Shown here: in pieces, positions 12,920 through 22,615 of the stretch | Numbering within the stretch: the first letter of the stretch is position 1 | Layout of the letters: the number at the start of each line of letters is the position of its first letter | DNA from: Cladorhizidae sp. MBARI D1340-BT2 | Taxonomy: Eukaryota; Porifera; Demospongiae; Poecilosclerida; Cladorhizidae | Direction: 5' to 3' | Assembly: GCA_028752905.1 (NCBI GenBank) | Contig: JAQNBH010000002.1 | Location: forward strand, 36,734,075 to 36,798,074 | Length of the DNA stretch: 64,000 nt | Translations under genes and position numbers: made by a program | The notes under the pieces: model-generated | Databases searched by the model: none | What the model saw: the letters and a program-made list of their open reading frames with translations, nothing else | Told to the model about the DNA's origin: nothing

Positions 12920-13292
12920 AGCCATAATTATAAATGAAGATATAAAAGATTGTGTTTAAGTTAACAAACAAGTATCAAGATATAAAAAATTTCCCTCAAG
13001 AAAAGTTACACCTATAATTATAAATGAAGATATAATAAAATATTGTGCTGAAAGAAAATTACAGTATAATGTAAGATATTAAAGATTGTCCTGAAGGAGA
13101 GATAGAGCCATTATTATAAATTAAAATATAAAACAGTGAACTACAAGATATAATTACAATTGTAGATATAAAAGATTTTCATGAAGGAAAGTTACCGATA
13201 ATTATAGTTATAATTGAAGTTGAAGGACAGTTACTATAATTGAAGATATAAATCAAAGGAATTTAAAGCTATAATTATAATTTAGGATCTAA

Positions 13293-13327
<35 letters not shown>

Positions 13328-14313
13328 TAGAATAGAAATTACATATAATAGTATGCCTAAAAACTGTTGTATGTGTTGTATGATTGTATGTGTTGTATGA
13401 CAGAGAACAACATGCCATACCTCAAGTTAAAAAGTTAAAAAGTTCATGCGATGACTAGGGAAATGGCTCGTCCCCAACCCTGAAAGATTGTCCGGAAGGA
13501 AAGTTACAGCTATAATTATAATGTAAGATATTAAAGATTGTCTTGAAGGCCATTTTTATAAATGATTGTGCTGAAGGAGAGATAGAGCCATAATTATAAA
13601 TGATTGTCCTGAAGGAGAGATAGAGCCATAATTATAAATGATTGTCCTGAAGGAGAGATAGAGCCATACTTATAAATGATTGTCCTGAAGGAAAGATAGA
13701 ATAAATGATTGTGCTGAAGGAGAGATAGAGCCATAATTATAAATGATTGTCCTGAAGGAGAGATAGAGCCATAATTATAAATGATTGTCCTGAAGGAGAG
13801 ATAGAGCCATAATTATAAATGATTGTCCAGAAGGAGAGATAGAGCCATAATTATAAATGATTGTCCTGAAGGAGAGATGGAGCCATTATTATCCTGAAGG
13901 AGAGATAGAGCCATATTTATATATGAACATATTAAACATTGTGCTGAAGTAAAGTACAAGATATAATTACAATTGAGATTTTCACAAAGGAAAGATACAG
14001 ATATAGTTATAATTGAAGATTATCTTGAACGAAAGTTACTATAATTGAAGATATAAATGGAGGGAATTTAAAGCCATAAGATGTAAAATATTCTCCTGAA
14101 GAAAAGATGCTACTATATTATATAATTTAATATGTAAAAGATTGTCCTGAAGGAAAGATACCGCTATAATTATAATTGATGATAGAAAATTTGTGCTGAG
14201 AGAATGTCAGCTATAACTGTAGTTGAAGATATAAAAGATTCTCATGAAGGAAATTTAAAGTATAAATCAAAATATATTATATAAATATTTTGCTGAAAGT
14301 AAGTTACAGCTAT
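12920..14313. repeat. A/T-rich degenerate satellite, left part
   Basis: Diverged units built on GATTGTCCTGAAGGAGAGAT and AGAGCCATAATTATAAAT (about 38 bp), cleanest at 13,560-13,900. Longer degenerate versions (GAAGATATAAAAGATT...) lie on either side. The family resumes immediately after the TIR element at 16,984, so the element inserted into a pre-existing array. Confidence 0.85.
13299..13482 (-). mobile_element. short poly(A)-tailed retroposon (SINE-like)
   Basis: A run of about 28 T at 13,297-13,324 is, on the minus strand, a poly(A) tail on a ~155-bp body unlike the surrounding satellite. The 7-bp sequence AAAGATT is present on both sides (13,292-13,298 and 13,483-13,489), as expected for a target-site duplication. 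Removing the insert restores a normal satellite junction (AAAGATT/GTCC). No clear pol III B box is visible, so it may be a SINE or a processed RNA copy. Confidence 0.5.
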
Positions 14314-14700
14314 TGTGACATGGCATAGGAAAAAGGGGGAGTTTGAATTTTGGGAATTTTTTTTAAATTACATTTTCCACTTCCTTAAACACCAAGCTAT
14401 ATCACTACAAAATTTCAATGGTCAATATGGTACTATCACTGAGATAATCAGGTTTTACTCCCATAATAATTTAAGTTCCGATTTGTGGATTATGGTGTAC
14501 ACTGTACAGTAGTGTATTTTGTGATGTACACATGGTTCCAAGGGATGTTTGAAAAATGAAGAAATTGAATTGAACTATGTAGCTATAATCTATAGATACA
14601 GACAGAACAGCTTCACTGTAACAAAGTCATTCATAGCTAGGGCATGTTTTTTTGTTGTGTCCAGGCTTACAACAAATGCTACACAAACGTTTCTTTACAC

Positions 14701-16574
14701 CTAAGCGGAGTGTTGCTTCTGTTGGTGGCTCAACCAGTACTGATTATCTGATGATGTACTGGGATGTGCTATGGCTGCAGAATTTTTTTTCTTTTTAGGA
14801 ATTGCTTGTGATGGCTTGGAATGTGATCGCTTGGGATGTGATGGCTTGGGACATGTGATATCACGACTAAGATTGGAGTGACAAAGTACACGTATTTTGT
14901 CGTATAAGTACCACTGCCTCTCTAAATCCATTCCTTTCGGTGCTACTTCTGATGGAAAGAGTGTCTTATCAATCACTGATAAATCTTTCAGCAAGATAAT
15001 TGATTCCTCAGGTTCATTTGAATACTCCCTTACAAACACAACTGTTGAATTTGAAACATCAACCCGAAATACATGGTAGCGAAGAATGTTTGGGACACTT
15101 TTAAATTCCAAGGAATGGAAAAAAGAAACCCAATCATAAACATGGACAAGAAGTTCACCAGTGGTTGTGTTTCTAGTAGGCAGAGGTAGATTGTAACCCT
15201 CAGAAGATTCATTAACAACACGGCAAATTCCATGCATATAGTGTTGATTTTAGATCTGCGGTATTTCTTCTTGATTAAGCCAAAATACCTGTCACAACTG
15301 AACTTGGTGTGACCAGCAACCATAAAAGAAAGAGTGATCGACTTCTGCTTCCCAGTTATCACTCGCCACAATAAATAGAAGATGAATGCATTGTTCTTAT
15401 TTTGACCGACACAGTTATCACAATGAAGCTTTATCGTGCCATTTCCAACGCCGTAGTTCTCTAAAAAGTGGTGAACATAACTAATAGTTGCATTTGCTCC
15501 TTTGCCAGTTATATCAGGTTCATCAATTAGATAGTTCACCTGATTCGATTGGCCTTCACTGCAGACTCCAAATTGGCACTTCCTTGCAGTCAGAAAATAT
15601 GCAGCACCGGGCTGTTGCTCATTATAGGGGAAATGTAGTTGTTGAGCGTAATCAAAACTGTAATGCATTTCACCTTCATAAGGCAACCTTGGGTGTTTCT
15701 CGTTGTGTTCTGCCCACTGTTCCGAAGCTGTACTACACTGGGAGCGGTAATTATGTCGTTCCAAACGTGCATGATTAAGGTGTTGAGCAGTGTTTAAGTG
15801 CAACTGTTCTCTAACCTCTTCAGATAACGAAAAAGACTTTGAGATATTTTCATTGTTCAACTGGCAAGTCAAGCATAAATCTGTAGCAGGTATATTAGTA
15901 ACCACAAATGGACGTAACTCATGCCATACTTGTTCAAATTTTCGGCGTGAAAAAACATTATTGTTTAAGGTTTCACATGCTTCGGCATACTTTCTGTAAA
16001 CATACGATTTACTCATGTCAGAGGGAAGAATAACTACATCAGAATCACGATGATTTGCCATTCTACCTGGCAGTGGTAGTCCATGAATGCCAGAAAATTT
16101 GTCTATGAAGCCAAGAGCATGAAATGTATCCTCTGGTGGGCATGTATTAGATGGAAGACGCTTGTCGTTGCCATGACCCCGATTAACCAGTCCAACCGAA
16201 TCAAAATGCTTCTGAAGTGCTTCCAATCTCTTGTGATTGATGGTATGAATGAATAAGAAAGTGTTCAGACATACTCTACAATTATGGAAAGAAAACGTGG
16301 TGTGGCGATGAGTTGAACCTGATGAACGGCAACCATCTACAGGTTGATCTGGATGAGTACGAAGGGATTGAAGTTGAGAGAGAATGACAAGGTCCAATTC
16401 ACTCCTAACTAACTGAAGGCAGTTTAGTCTTGTAGTAGTACACAATTGCTTGCTTATGATACTTGAACAAGCAGAGCTTTTAGGGCCAAACTTACAACCA
16501 CAACTCTTGGAGAAGAAGGTTTCAACCTTTTCAGCTTCATCCAGGTCAGAACTGCTGAATTTAAGCTCTATCAC
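14701..16574 (-). pseudogene. candidate transposase, GQNKN-motif family (DUF7869-like), one frameshift
   Basis: The upstream frame (15,030-16,574, 514 codons) and the downstream frame (14,701-15,237, 178 codons) are one protein split by a -1 shift near 15,235-15,245. It belongs to a family I have seen repeatedly in invertebrate and fish genomes, which I believe is called DUF7869; its function has not been assigned to my knowledge. Visible parts: a Cys cluster at residues 25-36; VCLNTFLFIHTINHKRL at about 101-117; a TDLCLTC zinc-like motif at 231; HYSFDYAQQLHFPY at 304; LHCDNCVGQNKNN at 383; GHTKFSCDRYFGLIKKKYRR at 421. The second frame continues with YDWVSFF, LRYHVF and RQWYLYDKIR, then a basic Ser/Pro-rich tail. 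Asp308, Asp386 and Asp428 are spaced as a possible RNase H-fold metal triad (inference). The 16,574 start is a GTG with no upstream in-frame ATG, so the true N-terminus is uncertain; a 55-bp duplication lies just upstream. Confidence 0.7.
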
Positions 16575-16601
16575 TGGAGAGTTGCCATCAGGAACACCGC
16601 T

Positions 16602-16711
16602 GGTTGAAGGGACTGCCGCTATCAGCCATTGCTGTGCAAACGAACTCAGTTTCGCAGGTTGAAGGGACTGCCGCTATCAGCCATTGCTGTGCAAACGAAC
16701 TCAGTTTCGCA
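16602..16711. repeat. 55-bp tandem duplication at the 5' end of the transposase gene
   Basis: Two identical 55-bp copies (GGTTGAAGGGACTGCCGCTA...) meet at 16,656/16,657. Each copy contains a minus-strand ATG (MADSGSPFNQ) that is not in frame with the downstream coding region. Fifty-five is not a multiple of three, so this duplication, or a nearby indel, may have separated the original start codon from the rest of the gene. Confidence 0.9.
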
Positions 16712-16983
16712 AACTACCAACTTAGAAAACTAAAACCTACGTACGCTTCAACTTTAGATCGCTGTAACTCGCACAATACTAACTCGAATTTCACAAAACA
16801 AACTCCATCTTTTAGCTCAATTTATTCTCTTTTTAATGCCTATCAGTATGATGTAATGCGAGTTAAATTTAGCCAGTAAAACGGCGATTATGTAATCATG
16901 TTACTAAAATTGACTACCTTAAACAGCGTTTTCTCAAGTTTTAATTTTATACGAACTCCCCCCTTTTCCTATGCCATGTCACA

Positions 16984-17270
16984 ATTATAATAAAGATTGC
17001 CCCGAAGAAATATAAGACATAAAATTATAAATGAAGACATAAAAGATTGTGCCAAAGGATAATTATAAATGAAGATTGCCCTGAAGGAAAGTTACAGCTA
17101 TAAATATTTATGAAGTTACGAAAGATTGTCCCCAAGGTGAGGGAAGTTAGAGCTATAATTAGAATTGAAGATATAAAAGGAAAGAAAGTTACTGCTATAT
17201 ATAATTATTAAATAAAGATACACGAGATTGTCCTGATGGAAAGTTACTCCGGATTATAATTGAGGATATA
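16984..17270. repeat. A/T-rich degenerate satellite, right continuation
   Basis: Diverged units with GATTGCCCTGAAGGAAAGTT and ATAATTATAAATGAAG motifs. This is the same family as 12,920-14,313, resuming after the TIR element. Confidence 0.8.
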
Positions 17271-19215
17271 AAAGGTAATAAAAGTTAAACCCTAGAAGAT
17301 ATAAAATTAATCAAAGTTAAAGCTCTAACTAATAATTGAAGATATAAAATTAATCAAAGTTACAGCTCTAACTAATAATTGAAGATTATAGAGGTTAATA
17401 AAAGTTAAAGCTCTAACTAATAATTGAAGATATAAAATTAATCAAAGTTAAAGCTCTAACTAATAATTGAAGATATAAAATTAATCAAAGTTACAGCTCT
17501 AACTAATAATTGAAGATTATAGAGGTTAATAAAAGTTAAAGCTCTAACTAATAATTGAAGATATAAAATTAATCAAAGTTAAAGCTCTAACTAATAATTG
17601 AAGATATAAAATTAATCAAAGTTACAGCTCTAACTAATAATTGAAGATTATAGAGGTTAATAAAAGTTAAAGCTCTAACTAATAATTGAAGATATAAAAT
17701 TAATCAAAGTTAAAGCTCTAACTAATAATTGAAGATATAAAATTAATCAAAGTTACAGCTCTAACTAATAATTGAAGATTATAGAGGTTAATAAAAGTTA
17801 AAGCTCTAACTAATAATTGAAGATATAAAATTAATCAAAGTTAAAGCTCTAACTAATAATTGAAGATATAAAATTAATCAAAGTTACAGCTCTAACTAAT
17901 AATTGAAGATTATAGAGGTTAATAAAAGTTAAAGCTCTAACTAATAATTGAAGATATAAAATTAATCAAAGTTAAAGCTCTAACTAATAATTGAAGATAT
18001 AAAATTAATCAAAGTTACAGCTCTAACTAATAATTGAAGATTATAGAGGTTAATAAAAGTTAAAGCTCTAACTAATAATTGAAGATATAAAATTAATCAA
18101 AGTTAAAGCTCTAACTAATAATTGAAGATTATAGAGGTTAATAAAAGTTAAAGCTCTAACTAATAATTGAAGATATAAAATTAATCAAAGTTAAAGCTCT
18201 AACTAATAATTGAAGATATAAAATTAATCAAAGTTACAGCTCTAACTAATAATTGAAGATTATAGAGGTTAATAAAAGTTAAAGCTCTAACTAATAATTG
18301 AAGATATAAAATTAATCAAAGTTAAAGCTCTAACTAATAATTGAAGATATAAAATTAATCAAAGTTACAGCTCTAACTAATAATTGAAGATTATAGAGGT
18401 TAATAAAAGTTAAAGCTCTAACTAATGATTGAAGATATAAAATTAATCAAAGTTAAAGCTCTAACTAATAATTGAAGATATAAAATTAATCAAAGTTACA
18501 GCTCTAACTAATAATTGAAGATTATAGAGGTTAATAAAAGTTAAAGCTCTAACTAATAATTGAAGATATAAAATTAATCAAAGTTAAAGCTCTAACTAAT
18601 AATTGAAGATATAAAATTAATCAAAGTTACAGCTCTAACTAATAATTGAAGATTATAGAGGTTAATAAAAGTTAAAGCTCTAACTAATAATTGAAGATAT
18701 AAAATTAATCAAAGTTAAAGCTCTAACTAATAATTGAAGATATGAAATTAATCAAAGTTACAGCTCTAACTAATAATTGAAGATTATAGAGGTTAATAAA
18801 AGTTAAAGCTCTAACTAATAATTGAAGATATAAAATTAATCAAAGTTACAGCTCTAACTAATAATTGAAGATATAAAATAAATCAAAGTTAAAGCTCTAA
18901 CTAATAATTGAAGATTATAGAGGTTAATAAAAGTTACAGCTCTAACTAATAATTGAAGATATAAAATAAATCAAAGTTAAAGCTCTAACTAATAATTGAA
19001 GATTAATTGAAGATTATGGAGGTTAATAAAAGTTAAAGCTCTAACTAATAATTGTAGATATTAAAGTTAATCCTCTAACTAGTTATAAAAGTTAATCAAA
19101 ATTAAAGCTCTAACTAATAATTTAAGATATAAAAGTTAAGGCTCTAATTAATAATTGAAGATATAAAATTAATTAAAAGTTAAAGCTGTAACTAATAATT
19201 GAAGATAAGCTCTAA
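17271..19215. repeat. 43/45-bp satellite organised as a 131-bp higher-order repeat
   Basis: Three monomer types alternate: two of 43 bp (GAAGATATAAAATTAATCAA, differing by AAAGTTAAAGC or AAAGTTACAGC) and one of 45 bp (GAAGATTATAGAGGTTAATA). Together they make a 131-bp unit; the GATTATAGAGG marker recurs at 17,384 and 17,515 and so on. About eleven nearly identical higher-order copies run to ~18,800, one lacking a monomer near 18,120, followed by a decayed tail. Confidence 0.95.
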
Positions 19216-19892
19216 GTAACAATTATGTAAGTTTCTGCATTCTAAGAACCAGAACTTTCAGCACTGAACTCCCATAGGAACAAGAACAATCATGAGTACA
19301 GGGATGGTCTTCAAGCTTCTCCCACAATGTGTTATGTTCTAGCTGCATGCCTGCCTGAATGACTGACAATATTATAAGCATTGTGAGGAACTTCCACCAG
19401 GCCTTCTCCCTGGCAAGGGAAGTCATTGACTTGTTGTTTGGCATTGTCTGACTGAAGGATTGAAGCTGTTGCTATTTTCATTGTTGGGAGATCTTATCCC
19501 AGAGTAGACACAGAGAGTCTTCAAAGTGAGTTACTAGGAGGTATATATATACCTCTGAACTATGTGTGAGGAGAATACTTTTACAGAGAGGCTGGATGGC
19601 AAGTCTTGCATTGTTGTTCATTTTCTGCAACAAAAGATAGATTTTACCTTTTGGTGGTCCACTGAGTAGTGAGAGTGGTTGGCTGATGAATGGCGGCTTT
19701 CTTTATGTGGTATAAGTCTACCAATCCAGCTCATCTCCTTCTTGAGTAGAAAACTATTTTTCCAGAATAGATTTTTTGTATATAAGTTATTTGCCAGTCC
19801 TAAGTGACCGATGCTACGTACAGAGGCATCTATGCTAACAAGGAATTGCTCTGAATCAATTCCCTCTTGAAAAAGTAGTTGCATAAAAGATG

Positions 19893-20160
19893 TTTATTTG
19901 ATATATATATAATATATATTTGATATATATAATTGATATTTATATGTTTATTAGATTATATGTATATATATATATATAATTATGATGTATATATATGATG
20001 ATATATTAGATGTGTATTTGATATATATATATATGTTTATTTGATATAGATATGTTTTAATAATTGATATAATTATATATATATACATATGTTTGGTGAA
20101 ATACATATGTTTATTTTATATATATATATGTTTATTTGATATATAAATTGATATATATGT
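19893..20160. repeat. TA-rich simple repeat
   Basis: Runs of TATATA with interspersed TGTTTATTTGATATA phrases. No gene content. Confidence 0.85.
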
Positions 20161-20297
20161 TCCATCCAATCTATGAATCTGTCCAATCTATAGATTGGGC
20201 TGCACAATCTATGAATGCCCTGCCAATCAATACACTTCAAAACATGGTAGCATATTAACACCCTTTGCATCAGATTCATAGATTGGATGGAACATAT
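20155..20297. repeat. 27-bp perfect inverted repeat with 89-bp spacer
   Basis: The left arm 20,155-20,181 (ATATGTTCCATCCAATCTAT...) and the right arm 20,271-20,297 are exact reverse complements. The spacer holds further partial copies (TCCAATCTATAGATTGG, CAATCTATGAATGCC). Size and structure fit a small foldback or MITE-like element at the edge of the TA-rich stretch. No target duplication was resolved. Confidence 0.75.
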
Positions 20298-22170
20298 CGA
20301 CCAGTACTTATTATCGACTAGTTACTGAGCGAGTGTGCAAGCCAAATATCCAAACCTACCCACACAATATGGGATAGTTGACGGAATTTACAAAGCCTGC
20401 GCTACTCCCACGAAAAGAGAAGAAGGGAGAAGAGCTGTTTGTGAGGCTACATTTGGGGACTATAGCAGTTGTGCGAGTGTTCGTGGGTATTACAAACTGT
20501 GCATTATATCTTTTTTGACAGAGCAATATTCTTCAAATATCTTTGTTTGCTCTAGCTACACTTCCCATGTCATTTAGTTCTTTATCTGCCAAGTCCATGT
20601 GTACTCAGTATCACATCATTACACTCTCAATTGCAATCTCTGTTTCTCTGTTTGCAAAGGGAGTTATGATATAATTATGCAAAACAGGCATGCAAAACAG
20701 GCATCTATTATTTACATCAAAATTAATAGCTGTGAATTTTTTCTCGCTTGACAAAGTAGTTCCTCGAGATTGATTTCTTTACTGCAAATGTTGTTGCCAG
20801 CATATAGTTATAAAGTGATGCTACACAGGCATTTATGCTTACCTGGAATGCTCTGAATGTTACCTCACTCTTGAAGAAAAAGAAGTTGCAATTCTGTAGA
20901 TTTCTTTGCTATAATATTATGTTTTGTTGCAGTCTTAGTGATGTTACTCAGAGACTATGTTTAACCAGAACTGCTATAAAGTATTTCTCCACTGAGGAAG
21001 TAGTTGCTGCATTATAGATATCTTGGTTGTATATTGTGTTGCAGATACACATTCATACAATGATGCTACTCAAGCATCCATACTTACCTGGAATTCCTGC
21101 ACATTCTTTCTTACTGGAGAATTATTTTTTTGAGGATCGGTTTCTTTTCTGTTGCAGGCATAGAGTAATATGTTGTGCATCTATGCTTATATAGAATTTC
21201 CATGGATTCTTTATCTCTTAGGAAAATACTTGCTCCAGGATAGATTTCTTTGCAGTAATTTTGCATCAGGCATAGTACAATCGTGTGAGATTACTCAGGC
21301 CTCTATACTTGCATAGTGCAACAGTGTGAGATTACTCAGGCCTCTATACTTGCATAGTGCAACAGTGTGAGATTACCCAGGCCTCTATACTTGCATAGTG
21401 CAACAGTGTGAGATTACTCAGGCCTCTATACTTGCATAATGCAACAGTGTGAGATTATTAGGCCTCTATACTTGCATAGTGCAACAGTGTGAGATTACTC
21501 AGGCCCTATACTTGCATAGTGTTAGATTACTCAGGTCTTTATACTTGCATAGTGCAACAGTGTGAGATTACTCAGGCCTCTATACTTGCATAGTGCAACA
21601 GTGTGAGATTACTCAGGCCTCTATACTTGCATAGTGCAACAGTGTGAGTTACTCAGGCCTCTATACTTGCATAGTGCAACAGTGTGAGATTACTCAGGCC
21701 TCTATACTTGCATAGTGCAACAGTGTGAGATTACTCAGGCCTCTATACTTGCATAGTGCAACAGTGTGAGATTACTCAGGCCTCTATACTTGCATAGTGC
21801 AACAGTGTGAGATTACTCAGGCCTCTATACTTGCATAGTGCAACAGTGTGAGATTACTCAAGCTTGCATAGTGCAACAGTGTGAGATTACTCAGGCCTCT
21901 ATACTTGCTTAGTGCAACAGTGTGAGATTACTCAGGCCTCTATACTTGCATAGTGCAACAGTGTGAGATTACTCAGGCCTCTATACTTGCATAGTGCAAC
22001 AGTGTGGGATTACTCAGGCCTCTATACAGTAGGATGTCAGTTATCCGGACACCAGTTATCCGTAAACTTCAGTTAACCAGAACAGGTGTACATGTACATA
22101 CACTGTACATGTACAGTACACATGTACTTTGGTCCCAAGCAACAATCACCACATTAGGGTACTAATCAAC

Positions 22171-22276
22171 ACATGATCTGCATGTGCTGAGATGCAGCTG
22201 CTCATTTCTTGCTAGGTAAGCTCACATGATCTGCATGTGCTGAGATGCAGCTGCTCATTTCTTGCTAGGTAAGCTA
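22171..22276. repeat. 53-bp tandem duplication inside the pogo element
   Basis: Two identical copies (ACATGATCTGCATGTGCTGA...GGTAAGCTC/A) abut directly upstream of the transposase ATG at 22,276. Confidence 0.9.
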
Positions 22277-22615
22277 TGGATGCTGGGAAGAAAAGAAAGA
22301 GAGTTGTTTTGAACATTGAAGATAAGCTAAAAATATGTGACTACATTAAGAATGGGAGAAGCTTTTCTAGTGTAGCTGCAGAATCTAACATAGGAAAATC
22401 TACAGTTTATGATTTAGTCGAGAACAAAGCCAAGCTACAAGCTTTTATGAGAGAGATTGAAGATGGTGATGCATCAAAAAAAGGAAGATGGCTAGAAGGG
22501 CTGACTTACATGAGTTGGACAGGACAGTTTATCTTTGGTTTTTGCAGCAGAGATGCAAAGGTGAGGTCCAGCTAGCCAAATTGGTGGCTAGCTAACAGGC
22601 TACAGTATGTTAATC
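22276..22615 (+). pseudogene. truncated pogo/Tigger transposase, DNA-binding part
   Basis: The frame starts MDAGKKRKRVVLNIEDKLKI with ATG at 22,276. Residues ~8-55 are a psq/CENP-B-type helix-turn-helix (KNGRSFSSVAAESNIGKSTV). After about residue 70 the frame is lost by one base. The family sequence continues in the next frame as RRADLHELDRTVYLWFLQQR and then CKGEVQLAKLVA followed by a stop; this is the start of the second helix-turn-helix. The DDE catalytic domain is missing. The surviving part could at most bind the terminal repeats. Confidence 0.78.

Larger units (their letters stand above)
14314..16983 (-). mobile_element. 2.67-kb TIR DNA transposon with a GQNKN-family protein
   Basis: The ends form inverted repeats of about 33 bp with near-perfect pairing: TGTGACATGGCATAGGAAAA at 14,314 and its reverse complement ending at 16,983. 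Both continue into a G-run and AGTT. An AT dinucleotide flanks both ends (14,312-14,313 and 16,984-16,985), so a 2-bp target duplication is possible but weak. The element sits within A/T-rich satellite that continues on both sides. It carries one protein gene on the minus strand. I do not know a named superfamily with these termini; the encoded family is described in the next entry. Confidence 0.85.
19216..21254. repeat. degenerate ~150-bp monomers and unique A/T-rich DNA
   Basis: Recurrent diverged phrases show old tandem monomers: GCATCTATGCTAACAAGGAATTGCTCTGAAT near 19,830, with similar phrases near 20,830, 21,070 and 21,180, and after the 41-bp array near 25,270. Each is followed by CTTGAAAAAGTAGTTGC-type and TAGATTTCTTTGC-type phrases. 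Short reading frames (for example 19,223-19,444 and 19,618-19,884 on the minus strand) have no recognisable content. The 41-bp array seems to be a local amplification of part of this monomer. Confidence 0.55.
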
